64,000 nucleotides of DNA. Origin: Tetramitus jugosus (Eukaryota; Heterolobosea; Eutetramitea; Acrasida; Vahlkampfiidae). The stretch's first letter is position 1; each line of letters opens with the position of its first letter. The position numbers were made by a program, and so were the translations under genes. Location: positions 372,001-436,000 of the forward strand of contig OW569358.1 of NCBI GenBank assembly GCA_937625935.1. Direction: 5' to 3'. Below, piece after piece: positions 1-9,959 of the stretch. The notes beneath the pieces are model-generated. The model was not told where the DNA came from and did no database searches. It saw only the letters and a list, made by a program, of their open reading frames with translations.

Positions 1-770
1 GGTATTTTCCAGAGAAATATTTGTGCCAATACTTGGTCGAAGCTCATGGAGAACATGAAACAGATTGTGTGACGTATACATTTGATCGTTCCAATGGTGT
101 TCGTTCCTTGACCAAGAGTTACGAAGCAATCATAACGAAACATAATATTGATGCTGTTATTATCGTAGATGGAGGCACAGATTCACTAATGAGAGGTGAT
201 GAAAAGGAGTTAGGATCACCAGAAGAAGATGCTTTGACGATTGCATCAGTGTACAATATATCAACAGACGTGTTGCCCATGGACAATAGGTTCTTAATGG
301 CAATAGGGTTCGGCGTCGATACGTTCCACGGCGTCAACCACTATCACTTTTTGGAGAATGTAGCTTCAATTGCAAGAAAGTATCCAAATGGTTACTTGGG
401 TGCTTTTTCCCTATTGAAGCAGATGCAGGAGTTTCAGCACTTCAAGGATGCCTGTAATTTCTCATTCTCTAAAATGAGTCAGTACCCATCAATTGTCTCG
501 AGCTCTATTATATCTGCTGTTGAAGGACATTATGGAGACTACCATGCCATACCAGACAGAACAAGTGGCAGCAAGTTGTACATTCACCCCTTGATGTCAA
601 TGTATTGGACTTTCCGTGTTGCGCCAGTCTTCACCGAAAGCACCTACATGTTCAAGTTGTTGGAAACAGACAATAGAGATGAGGTGAACTATTGCTTGAA
701 CAAGTATCGAACAAACCTGCAAAAGAACCAGCCTCATCTCATCAGACAACCTCAGAACCTGCCAGTCTAA
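1..770 (+). CDS. DUF1152-like protein, 5' partial
   Basis: The reading frame is open from the left edge and ends at TAA 768-770, so the start lies outside the window; at least 255 residues are visible. The segment VDGGTDSLMRGDE, followed closely by GSPEEDALT, resembles the central conserved region of the DUF1152 family (Rossmann-like proteins of unknown activity found in bacteria, plants and protists). A later stretch, GYLGAFSL, and the repeated short helices also fit that family. No signal peptide or membrane segment is visible in the part seen. The family assignment rests on recalled motif resemblance only, and no biochemical role can be given. The next gene starts 196 bases downstream on the same strand, and the spacer is A-rich with no ORF. 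Confidence 0.6.
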   Translation, partial: YFPEKYLCQYLVEAHGEHETDCVTYTFDRSNGVRSLTKSYEAIITKHNIDAVIIVDGGTDSLMRGDEKELGSPEEDALTIASVYNISTDVLPMDNRFLMAIGFGVDTFHGVNHYHFLENVASIARKYPNGYLGAFSLLKQMQEFQHFKDACNFSFSKMSQYPSIVSSSIISAVEGHYGDYHAIPDRTSGSKLYIHPLMSMYWTFRVAPVFTESTYMFKLLETDNRDEVNYCLNKYRTNLQKNQPHLIRQPQNLPV

Positions 771-966
771 TTTATCACCACACCTATTCCTCATTCCTCC
801 GACAGTAAAGTATTCAAATTGCTTGAAGGTTCAATAAAAATTTTCACACCAACAAAAAATTTCTCCACACACGCGAAACTAAAATTCAGCAAACAACACA
901 CCATCTCACACATTTGAAGAGTGAAACACAACTGAACGAACGAACAATAACAACAAAAACAAAAAA

Positions 967-3583
967 ATGACAGTCGGTGTGATGCATATACAGATGGCTG
1001 AGTGTTCAGATGATGAACTACCACCATCACTTCATGAAATTGAAGAAGAAACCATTCCTACCAAGTACCCTCACTTGAAGAAGCAACAAAAACAGGGAAT
1101 ATATGACAATCAATTGCGTTATTTGTGTGGAGGGCGATTCATATCGAAACCAATCTTTTTGAACAATGGTCAACTGTTTGCTATTGCTCAATCCACCAAT
1201 GTCAAAGTATACTCTGCACAGACTGGTCAATTTGTTGCGAATTTGCCACATGAAAAAGTGTTGACCGTTTTGGCTCATCCAGACAATGCAAAACAGGTAA
1301 TTATTCTCTCATTCTCTCGCCATCAACAAATGGATGATGATTCTATCGTGTGTGTTTTGTGTGTTTTGTGTGAAAATGATGATATCTGACAACAATATAT
1401 TTTTCTTTCGCTCGCAACAACAACAACAACAACAACAGGTATTCACAGCTTCAACAGATGGTTCCATTAAGCTTTGGAACATTATGAATGAGAACCTAGT
1501 GTCAGAGTATGACTTGGAGATGAATGGAGTGACTCACTTTGCTATATCATGTGTCGACAAAATCAATCCTTTGCTTGTTCGTGGTTTCGTTGCTGTCAAT
1601 CAATCTTCGACCGCTTCTTCATCATTCTATCAGATTGGTCTCTACACGGATGAGACAAACAAGGTGACTATTCAAAAATCGTCAAAAGTGACCGATATTC
1701 GCAGCGAATTCTCTCAATTCACATTGGCCCAGGATCACTCCATGATTCTCGTCTCTGATCGCAACAAATTGAACGTTTACGATTTACAAGATGACTTTTA
1801 TTCGAACAATAGGTCAAAGAGAGCAAACAACATTACTCACAAGCACATTATCACATGTGTCGCACATAACGCAAAGAGAAATTTGATTGCATTTGGTGAT
1901 GAGAGAGGTGCCATCATGGTGTATCACCCTAGTGGAGCTCACAGCTTACTCCATTGGCATCCTGTTGTCGTTAACAGTTTGGACTTTAGTTCCGATGGCA
2001 ATTACATGTACTCTGTTGCTAATGATGGTGTCATGTGCATGTGGAACATTTCAAAGGGATCTCGCATGAATCATTTCCCATGTGGACAAGCATTGAATCA
2101 TGTGACTGTGAGTCCAAAGCAAGACTCTTGCTTGATTGTTTCTGCTGGCAATCAAGTATTGAAGGTTGATTTGCATGGAAACAAGGACAAGTTTGATGTT
2201 CAAGGAATCTTGGCTCACAACAATCCAATGAGTGTCCAATTGCGTCTCGCTGTTCATCCAACAAGTGGCGAAGTCTCCATCACTGGATCCAATATTTTGC
2301 AATGGTACGATATTGAGAACGAGAAGGAAACAAAGAGAAACATTATTCAATATCAAGCGCTGACCTACAACCCATCTAGATATGAAAAAACCAAACCATT
2401 GACACATGTGATTACACACATTGCTGTGAGCGGAACAGGACATAGAGTCGCCACTTGCGAAAAAATCAATGATCAAACTTGTTTAAAGTTTTGGCATCTC
2501 ACCAAATACAAGTGCGAAACACTCAGCGTAGTCGACACTCCTCACGGAGCAGACATTACGAGTTGTGCCTTTAATCAATCTGCACGGGCTCAAAATATGT
2601 GCGTGACAACATCTCTTGACGGAAATGCAAAGCTCTGGAATAGATCAGGTGAAATGGAACATCACGTTTGCTATGCAATTATTGACTATCGGAGATTGAA
2701 GCCATGGTGTGCAGTGTTTTCTATTGATGGAAACTCTGTGATTATTGGTTTCGAGCATGTGATTACCGTGTGGGATGCAAAATCCGCCACTCTTGTGCTC
2801 GCTGAGGAATTTACTGATGGGCAAGGCATTCGTTCTGTTCACTGTCTCGATGATCACCACATTGTCGTGCAAACCAGAAACTGTGTTTATATTTATTCTT
2901 TAGTGAAGGCAAAGATTATTTGGAGCATTGCTCTGGGAGACACGATAACATTATTCGCATTCCATCAGAACAGTCGGCAGATGGCATTCAAATTATTAGA
3001 ACAATCCTCCGTGCATATTCTGTCCATACCAAGAGATGTTTCTCAAACAAAGCGTACAGCTGTTTCTGCTTGTGAGGTGTTAGTGAAGGCAATCAACTTC
3101 TCTACAAAGGGTCAACTTTTGGTTCTGACAGATGCATTCGACATCTTAACATTAGGAGGCAAGACTGAAGAGGAAAAGGAGTTGGCCAAAGTCCAAATCT
3201 CGGATAGTGCTATGGATATTGACATGGTGGATGAGAAACCAACCCAAAAGTTGTTGAATCCAGATACGGTTCAAACAACTGCCTTCGATCCAGAGTTAGG
3301 AATGAACGCATGGAAGGACATCTTTGGTGGCCATTCATCTCATCAGTTGATGTCCATGAACGACAGCTTCGGAACATACATGAACACTTTCTTGCTCAAG
3401 TCTGACCTCCACAAGCAAGCTCTCAAGAAAGAATCTGAACAAGCATCTCAAAAGGAAAAGACTGCCTTTGACTACTTCAAGAATGCAGCAGCAGTTTCTC
3501 ATCAAACTGCAACTGTTCCAACCGAGAACGAGCTATCGAAAGACATAGAGGCACTGCTCAAGAAGTTTGCAACCACCTTATAA
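967..3583 (+). CDS. WD40-repeat protein, WDR75/Utp17-like (SSU processome)
   Basis: Two exons, 967-1296 and 1439-3583, give 824 residues. The join is phase 0 (Gln | Val) and restores the WD repeat VFTASTDGSIKLWN. Several WD repeats are clear (IKLWN, VMCMWN, AKLWN, ITVWD). The order of an early blade, many degenerate blades and a helical tail with a GGHSSHQL segment resembles WDR75 (yeast Nan1/Utp17), a tUTP/UtpA subunit that binds pre-18S rRNA transcripts in the nucleolus. The 142-nt intron opens with GTAATT and ends in a (CAA)n run whose last CAG is the acceptor. That intron is A/T-rich and would shift the frame if retained. Another large WD40 protein of ribosome biogenesis is possible. WD40 identity is certain; the orthologue is likely. 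Confidence 0.8.
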
Positions 3584-3669
3584 AACAATTTGCAATCTGA
3601 AACCTGAAACACCAACTTTTTGTCTTCAACACCAGATGGATACGTTCTAATTTTACATCTTTTATTCAT

Positions 3670-4192
3670 TCAAAACTCGTAGCTAGAAGGTCTGTGGGCA
3701 CCTGCATTGGCTGTCAATCTTTTTTCAATGTCTGACTTGTTCAAGTCATCCTTGGTTTCAGCAGTGAAGACAACATGAGGAGCCAAGAAGTCCTCAACAG
3801 TCTTCTTTACAACAGATACTCTTGCACGCTTGATTGGTCTAACCTTGCTTCCAGTCCAAACAACACCAACAAACTTGACTCTTTTCTGTTTATGATCAAA
3901 AAGAAGTGTAAGTATGTTGACTCGCTCTAAAATGTAGCTCTAAAATCATATTCTAGCTACTTACTGTTGATTCTGCCTCTGCCATGATTGCCTTCACACG
4001 GAAAACTCCATACAAGATTGCTTCTTCATCCAAGTGCTCCAAAAATTCATCATATCCATTTGATCCTTGAGCATGAATACTGATTTCATCCTTTTCACCA
4101 TGCTTCAGCAAGTACCAGTTAACTTCTTCGTTGCTGTCACTTCTAAAGTTGTTGTTTAGCTCTTTAATTTCATCAGAGAATTTGACTGACAT
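3670..4192 (-). CDS. Coactosin-like ADF-H actin-binding protein
   Basis: Two exons on the minus strand, 3965-4192 and 3670-3885, give 147 residues, close to the usual 142 or so of coactosin. The 79-nt intron (3886-3964) runs from GTAAGT to CAG in phase 0 and joins ...EAEST to KRVKFVGVVWTG. The segment YGVFRVKA followed by KFVGVVWTGSKVRPIKRARV is typical of the ADF-H fold of coactosins, which bind F-actin and antagonise capping. The C-terminal part (VEDFLAPHVVFTAETKDDL) corresponds to the last helix region. The downstream end lies 86 bases from the end of the convergent WD40 gene. An actin regulator suits an amoeboid cell. The identification is from motif order and length. Confidence 0.87.
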
Positions 4193-4614
4193 TCTTATTG
4201 CTGCTTATGTTTTTTGAGATGATAGGAGGTCGATTGGTGTAAACGAATGATTTTGATTTTTGGGTTCACCATAGATTAGCGATGATTCGCGCCTCGACAA
4301 TCGGGCGTTTTATTGTAAGCGGGCAGTTACAATCGTAAAGTGCCACGTGTGATTATCCCGACAAACCTGTTTTTGAAAGAGAAATGAGAGATGGAGATGT
4401 TTGTTTGTGACTTTACCGAATGACATAAACAATCAGGATCATCGATAAGTTTGTTCTCCAACCAAGCTTTCCGGTATTTGATTGCATCCGGAGAAATAAG
4501 AATCAGAACGAAAAATGACAAAATGTTTGTTCTTCGTCCTTTTTTGAAGTCGAACCGCATAAAAAGTTACAAACAAGCACAGACGTTACATTATTACATC
4601 AAGACACGTTGAAG
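4193..4614. other. Intergenic spacer between divergent genes
   Basis: This 422-base spacer separates the divergent coactosin and ethanolamine kinase starts and presumably holds both promoters. A 77-codon minus-strand frame inside it has no recognisable content and is not called. I saw no clear TATA box or repeat. Confidence 0.5.
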
Positions 4615-5913
4615 ATGAAACACTTGGATATTACAATTGATTTGAAGAAGGCTGATGCTGTCAAGCAAGATATCACCCAACTAGTGATTGATCATTTGCT
4701 TCGGAAGAACGAAGAAGGAGGAACAGCTGTCAAGAGCGAAGGTTCCTTGAGCATCCACGATGATATTAGAGTGGAAGAGCTTGCGGGAGGTATCACCAAT
4801 AAGCGTATGTGTAACCCACAAATGTTTCGGCGTTTTTTGAGATGTCCTTGCTTGCAACGTTTGCGTTTTTTGCGGTTGACTCACATACAAAATTTATTTT
4901 TCTCCGACAGTGTATCAAATTCATTTGCAGATGAACAATGAGCCACTTGTTCTGCTTTGTCGCGTCAACGGCCTGGGAACTGAGGAGATCTTGGATCGGG
5001 CCCGTGAAACACATCACATGAATGAGCTCAGTAAATTTGGTCAAGGTCCCAAGGTTTACCTGACGTTCAACAATGGATTTGTCTATTCTTTCTTGCCTGG
5101 AAGATGCTTGCGTGTAGATGAGATGGAGAAATATGCGCCTCAGATTGCAAGACAAATGGCCAACTTCCACAATATGGACATTGATGCACCTGATCGCACA
5201 GAGTCAAACTTGTTTCGCATGGCTAAGAAATGGTTCCATGACTGTATGTACAAAAACACGTTTTTTTCCTTTTCAATGTATTGGTTGTTGGCTATTCACA
5301 CACAATTGTTGTCCCTCTCCTTGTCCCTCTCTCCATGATTGCAGTGCACGAGTTGAGATGTGATGAAGAAGTGAGACAAAAGGTGCACGAGTTCCATTTG
5401 GATAAGATGGAGCAGGAATTGACTGAATTGGAGCGCTTAGCAAAGCTCTATAATTGTGATATTGTATTCTGCCACAATGATTTGCTTGCCTACAATATCA
5501 TTTACAATGAAGGGACAGAGTCTATTCATTTTATTGATTATGAGTATTGTGGATATAATTATCGTGGTTTCGACATTGGAAATCATTTCTGTGAGCACGC
5601 ATCCAAGATTGATTGCTCATTGTACCCTTCTGTCGAAGCTCAGAAACGGTTCATCAAGTACTATCTAGAGGAATCTAGTGCAGGTGATTCAGACGATGAA
5701 CAATTGCAGGAGAAGTTGCGCGTTGAAGCCAACTTCTTCTCCTTGCTTGTTAACCTTGCGTGGGGAACGTGGGCCATTCCTCAAGCTCTTCACTCCACCA
5801 TCAAGTTTGACTATTGGAAATATGGTAGTGAAAAGTATGCTTGGTATTGGGCTAAGAGAGATTTGTACATTAAGGAGTTTGTCGATTTTTATGAAGGAAC
5901 AAAGACTCATTGA
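4615..5913 (+). CDS. Ethanolamine kinase (choline/ethanolamine kinase family)
   Basis: Three exons (4615-4804, 4911-5243, 5345-5913) give 363 residues. The first join restores GGITNKLYQ, the nucleotide-binding loop of choline/ethanolamine kinases. The second (phase 1) joins KKWFHD to LHELRC. The catalytic Brenner motif is HNDLLAYNII and the following metal-binding segment is IDYEYCGYNYRGFDIGNHF. The enzyme phosphorylates ethanolamine with ATP, the first step of the CDP-ethanolamine branch of phosphatidylethanolamine synthesis, in the cytosol. The short GGITNK plus EYCGYNYRGFDIGNHFCE pattern favours ethanolamine over choline, but specificity is not certain. Introns of 106 and 101 nt open with GTATGT. 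The second contains a pyrimidine-rich (CCCTCTCC)-like run. The start ATG at 4615 is the first in frame. Confidence 0.92.
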
Positions 5914-5986
5914 GATTATAGGTTCACTCAACAATCGAAACACATAAACAAGAATAAGTGGGTTTGGTCCAATAAACTCGATCGAG

Positions 5987-6769
5987 CTATTCTTCTGCTT
6001 TACTGCATGGTGCCTGAGCTTGATCGGCATCATGATGATTCATATACATGTCGAAGCAACTGTTCAAATGCTCGCGCAAAAAGTTGAACATTTCCGGCTT
6101 CAACTGAACCTCACCGGATATAATGTGCTTCAAAGGTGCCCATCTAGCTTCGGCAACCTCCTCTTTCAAAACAGGTTCCAACAATTCGTCTTTCGCGTGA
6201 ACCTCATCCAGACAGTGACCGCACAGATTGGCTATACGTTCCTCTTCTTCCTCCTCCTCATTCTTGGAGTCAAAATGCCGTGCATTATGTTGAAACAGAT
6301 ACAAGTGCACCTTTCTATTGTTCTTGTCCGGTTTGTGAATCGTTCCAATCTTTCCAATCAGCATCAAATGATCCTTCTGTACACCAGTCTCCTCATAAAT
6401 CTCTCTGTAGGTCGCTCCGAGTTCCGTCTCCTCCGATTCAATGTGTCCCTTGGGGAGTCCAAATGTCATCAACAACTTTTGTCGTTCTTCTTGTTGTCTC
6501 TGCGCGAGCAACTCTGGCTTGTTGAGATAGGTGCTTCGGACAATGATGATTTCATGACTGTTCACAAAATCGTTGACAGAGGTGGGGTTTGCAATGGACC
6601 GATATTGGTGCTTTTTACAGTGCGGGTGAATATGGTTGTTGTTGGGACGAATGACAATTCCGCCTGTGGAATGGAGACGAACATGTGGCTGTTCTTGTTC
6701 TGGCTGTTGTTGGCTGTGTGTTGTTGGTTGAGCTTGCATCTTTTCGGTTTTTGCCGTTGTTGTGCACAT
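5987..6769 (-). CDS. Nudix hydrolase
   Basis: A single-exon gene of 260 residues starting at ATG 6769; an upstream in-frame GTG at 6793 is not a likely start. The full Nudix box is visible as GHIESEETELGATYREIYEE plus TGV, giving G-x5-E-x7-R-E-x2-E-E-x-G. Nudix enzymes cleave nucleoside diphosphates linked to another moiety and need Mg2+ or Mn2+ bound by the Glu residues. A Gln-rich N-terminus (about residues 10-30) and an acidic EEEEEER insertion near residue 190 are extras to the core fold. The overall length and the late W/P region resemble diphosphoinositol-polyphosphate or diadenosine-polyphosphate hydrolases, but the substrate cannot be told. It converges with the ethanolamine kinase gene, the two stops being 73 bases apart. 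Confidence 0.85.
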   Translation of the reverse strand: MCTTTAKTEKMQAQPTTHSQQQPEQEQPHVRLHSTGGIVIRPNNNHIHPHCKKHQYRSIANPTSVNDFVNSHEIIIVRSTYLNKPELLAQRQQEERQKLLMTFGLPKGHIESEETELGATYREIYEETGVQKDHLMLIGKIGTIHKPDKNNRKVHLYLFQHNARHFDSKNEEEEEEERIANLCGHCLDEVHAKDELLEPVLKEEVAEARWAPLKHIISGEVQLKPEMFNFLREHLNSCFDMYMNHHDADQAQAPCSKAEE

Positions 6770-7425
6770 GGGGTGAGATAATATGAATTTCACCTATCAC
6801 TCGGTGTGAGAAACACGCGATTGTCGGGTGTCGATGATGGGCGGTGTCGGGAACTGTTCGACAATGTACAGTCAAATCAAACGATTGTTCTTGGTAAACA
6901 GGTAGTATGTTACTCGTTTGTTTGAGGAAAAGTATCAAGCATTGTCTTGCTTTATCAATATCTGAACAGAAAATAAACTGGGGAGAACTTTTTTATAGAT
7001 CACATTTCTTATCAAAACTCTCCCGGTACGCCTTCCAGCTGTGTCGAGGAGCAATTCATTCAATACAATTTTAGGAGTGCAGGAAAGACCAGATTGTCAA
7101 GTTGCAAGGACAATAAAGCCTTAGTAGGACAGAACATACCTTTCTAAGAGAGACGGAATTAGGAGACAATACAATCCTTCACAAGTGTCCTTGAAAACAT
7201 GACGATGCACAGAAGAAACGATTCAATTACGATCAATTCATACAGCAGGTAAAAATGTTCCATTGTTTTTAAATGCAACCCATTGGTTGCGCTTTTATTT
7301 CTTTGATGCTCTCTGTGCTTGTTTGCTTCGTGAGGGCATAATGCCGTCACTATGGTTTTTTGTTGTTCATGCTCTGCGAGCATTATCAACCGTCAAGTTC
7401 TTTGGAGCTAGTGAAGAGGGATGCA
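6770..7425. other. Spacer with no supported gene
   Basis: This 656-base stretch upstream of the Nudix gene holds only short frames on both strands with no recognisable content. It presumably includes the Nudix promoter. It borders the mobile-element island. Confidence 0.45.
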
Positions 7426-7660
7426 TCACCTCAATACACCTCTACAAATAGTTTGGCTTTTCTCTCTGCTGCGTCCATACGGATTGTGGAGTGCTTTGAT
7501 GCACATTCTTTTAGTGTTATTGATCACATTTTCTACCCTCTTTACGGCGTCTTTTGGCTTGCATCCCGACCTTTGGAGTGCACTCCAAACGTAGTGATAT
7601 CCTCCCTCGTATCTACTTCCTTCCCCATCATACCTGCTAGAATAACACTCGACGTTTTTT
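7426..7660 (-). pseudogene. Open-frame remnant beside element 1 (unrecognised)
   Basis: On the minus strand a frame of about 78 codons is open from the poly(A) end of element 1 to TGA at 7426-7428. Its translation looks protein-like, with segments such as YEGGYHYVWSALQ and KRVENVINNTKRMC, but it has no ATG at its left end and I do not recognise it. It may be the downstream part of a sequence interrupted by insertion of element 1, or part of another decayed element. Chance openness cannot be excluded at this length. Confidence 0.25.
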
Positions 7661-7715
7661 TAATACAACAAATGGTGCGTGAGCACCACGTTGCGGAACT
7701 TTTATCAGTCTTGCC

Positions 7716-8438
7716 TCAATTGAGTCGTGCTTTAATATCGTCTTCTAGCTGTACAATAGTTCGGGCTTGTTCGAGTGCATCTGCATCCGCAACATCTCCA
7801 ATATCTATACGACAATCGAGGTTCTTGATACGCGGGAGTTTCAACATTTCGTTCTTGATTCCGTCGGTCCCGGTGTCTTATGGTTTCATCAATGATGATG
7901 GAAGAGAATGCTCTTTCCATCTCAAAGGGTTTCTTGTTAAATTTCAACTGAGATACGACATGTCCTCAATCTCTTCAGAGAACGTCTCCTCGAAATGATT
8001 CGCTGCACTCTCTGCAACAGTTCTAGTGTCATGGGTCGTTCGTCTGGCACGAGTTGTACAACTGACTCTTTTGGCCTTCTTTGCTGTCGATGAAGCAAAG
8101 AACAGTTCGGACGTTCTCGCTTTCCAGAGCTACTTGTGGAACTGGCGATCATTGGTACTTCGCCTCTATTGTAAGAGTTTGTCAACCTTCTTAAGTGCTG
8201 CTAACACGCTGGACTTTGACTTGACCCCTTGCGAGCCATACTTGTTCAGGAGATGGTCCAACTTTGGGATCGATAATATGCTATTCGCGATTGAATCAAT
8301 CAACACTGTCCTGTACTGTATTAGTCGTTTGGTCAGTCTCTTCTCCCTCACTCTTTTCCTCTTTCCTAACTTGAAAGTTTTGGGCGTCTTTAATAATCGT
8401 GGAGGTAATGGGATCGCATTGCATATTGACATCACCAA
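7716..8438 (-). pseudogene. Decayed ORF in the 3' half of element 1
   Basis: A single minus-strand frame of 241 codons carries four internal stops (two TAG, one TGA, one TAA) and ends at TGA 7716-7718. Between the stops it reads as plausible protein, with a basic segment (KTFKLGKRKRVREKRLTKRL), then HFEETFSEEIEDMSYLS, then a helical end with CRIDIGDVADADALEQAR. Because the frame is continuous with only nonsense changes, it looks like an old coding sequence rather than chance. I do not recognise the family. It lies just upstream of the element's 3' UTR, so it is probably the C-terminal part of an element-encoded protein. Confidence 0.45.
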
Positions 8439-8556
8439 TGTCCGCGATCCTGTGTGTTCAAATCATCTAACAGTCCTTACGCGTATTTCTTTAGGGACTT
8501 CGTTCTAGCCAGGGAAACCTCATTAGCCATCGCTTGCAGAGACCATTTTGATTCCC

Positions 8557-8580
8557 CAATGACGCTCTAGCGCGTCATTG
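8557..8580. repeat. Perfect 9-bp hairpin
   Basis: CAATGACGC and GCGTCATTG are perfect inverted copies separated by TCTAGC. A related but imperfect hairpin beginning AATGACGCTCT occurs near 20208 in the third element copy, also preceded by ACAGC on the same element strand. It may be a conserved structure of the element family. Confidence 0.6.
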
Positions 8581-8978
8581 CTGTTGTTTCTCTTTCGTTG
8601 TCGTGAATAGGTGGAGGAGAGTCGTGAGACATCTCCGTTTCACACTATTCACGTAAGTTTGAGCTTTCTTATCCGCTATTACTGTCTTTACTCCTTTTGC
8701 TACCAAACTTTTCCTTCACTTCTATTACCGGTCTTTTACAGCTACCATCTCTCACATTCTTCCACTCTTCTGTTCCTTTCCTGGTCAAACAGTGACTGCA
8801 GATGCTTCCTGTTCTCTATGTGAAACATCCCTTTGTAGAGTGCGGTTCTTTTCTCCCCTGTTGAGTAGCTGGGTTTTGCGCAGCAAGCTCATGATTGCTC
8901 ATTTATTGACTTGTTTTGTGAGTGACGACCTGTAGGGCGCCATTCACTCTTCTTCTCTTGTTGTCCCCGACGGTGCAC

Positions 8979-9885
8979 CTACAGGTCGGAAGAATCACTC
9001 TGGTGAGTGTTTTGGTTGATGCCCTTCATCAAAGAGCGTAACCTTGTAGTAGGACCGTCGATGGACACAGAGCCATCTGTTGTTTTTTTCTTGTCTTGGG
9101 CCTTGTTGCTCCTCAGATCACCCAGTGTGATCCTAGCACTCCTCTTCTTGTTGTCATTGAGTTGTGGACTCTGAATCTCCTTTTCGGAGTCATCATCCAC
9201 ATCAATAATATCTGGTTCGTCCTCAGTCAAACCATACCTTTTGCGTGCACTGGCTAGTGCCAATGCAGCAATTTCCTTCTTCGCTCTTGCAAACACTGGA
9301 GAAGTGGCATTCACTTGCTCCAGGATTTGCCGATTTTCAGCGCTGAGCAGTACAACAGGCACTGTTGGCACTCCTTTGTTCTTCTGCCTCCATTAGATCA
9401 GGAGCAGTTCTTTGTGCAACTTCCAGTACCGGTATCGGAACCGGTTTGTTGCTCTCTTGGCCCTTTGTCTTTGTCAAATCCTTGGTGAGTTCTGTGACCT
9501 GTCGACGCAGTGCGTCGACCACCGTCAGCAGCTCCTCGTACATCTTTGTCAACCTCTTGTTGACAGCCTTGAGAGGATCATGTGGTCTCTCGACGTATCG
9601 AGTGACCGTGGCCTTTACCTTGTTCTCTCCGCTGAGCACTGCTTGTGCATAGGTTTCATCACCCACGACCACGAAAGCAGTGTCACGCTTCTTGAGCACA
9701 CTGGCAACCTTCTCAGGTCCCAGTAGCTTCTTGATGTCGTCCACTGACATGTTCTTCATGCCATGGACGACCACCTTTCTTGTGCAATCAACACTGCGCT
9801 TGGGTGCAGCAGTGCTGTTGCCAATCCTCCTCTCTTTGTTGAACAACTCAACAAAGTCATAGATGCGGTCACCCTTGACCGTCAC
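8979..9885 (-). pseudogene. ORF1-like protein, element copy 1 (deleted and frameshifted)
   Basis: Two overlapping minus-strand frames (9337-9885, then 8979-9371) together match most of the protein of copies 2 and 3. The first has an RRM-like segment (KKLLGPEKVASVLKKRDTAF) and a heptad-like segment (LTKMYEELLTVVDALRRQV). The second has IQSPQLNDNKKRSARITLG, matching the tail of copy 2. The first RRM-like domain is mostly missing, because the sequence jumps from near the 5' end directly into RVQVIK-equivalent sequence. RRM plus coiled coil is the usual build of non-LTR ORF1 proteins, which bind RNA. The function here is inferred from fold pattern only. Confidence 0.5.
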
Positions 9886-9959
9886 CCATGCAACAAAGCG
9901 TTGCTGGCCTTTCCTTTTGATGACTTGGACTCGGTTGTTTTTTTCTGCGTTTTTGGTGC

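Larger units (their letters stand above)
7655..9959 (-). mobile_element. Non-LTR-type retroelement copy 1 (degenerate)
   Basis: About 2.3 kb on the minus strand. The left end (minus-strand 3' end) is a 3' UTR segment ending in GTTGTATTAAAAAAA, a short poly(A) tail at 7655-7661. The same 3' segment of about 50 bases recurs at the end of copy 2 (9960-10017). The 5' end at about 9959 begins with the same GCACCAAAAACGCAG found near the 5' end of copy 2. Inside are an ORF1-like protein (8979-9885) and a decayed frame (7716-8438). No reverse transcriptase is present, so this copy is non-autonomous or internally deleted. Target-site duplications could not be defined by eye. Confidence 0.6.

Noticed and set aside
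4327-4560. 77-codon minus-strand frame between coactosin and ethanolamine kinase
   Set aside because: No recognisable content, no splice partners and it sits in a divergent promoter region.
7360-7998. 212-codon plus-strand frame
   Set aside because: It runs antisense across element 1's 3' end and poly(A) and has no recognisable content, so it is a shadow frame.
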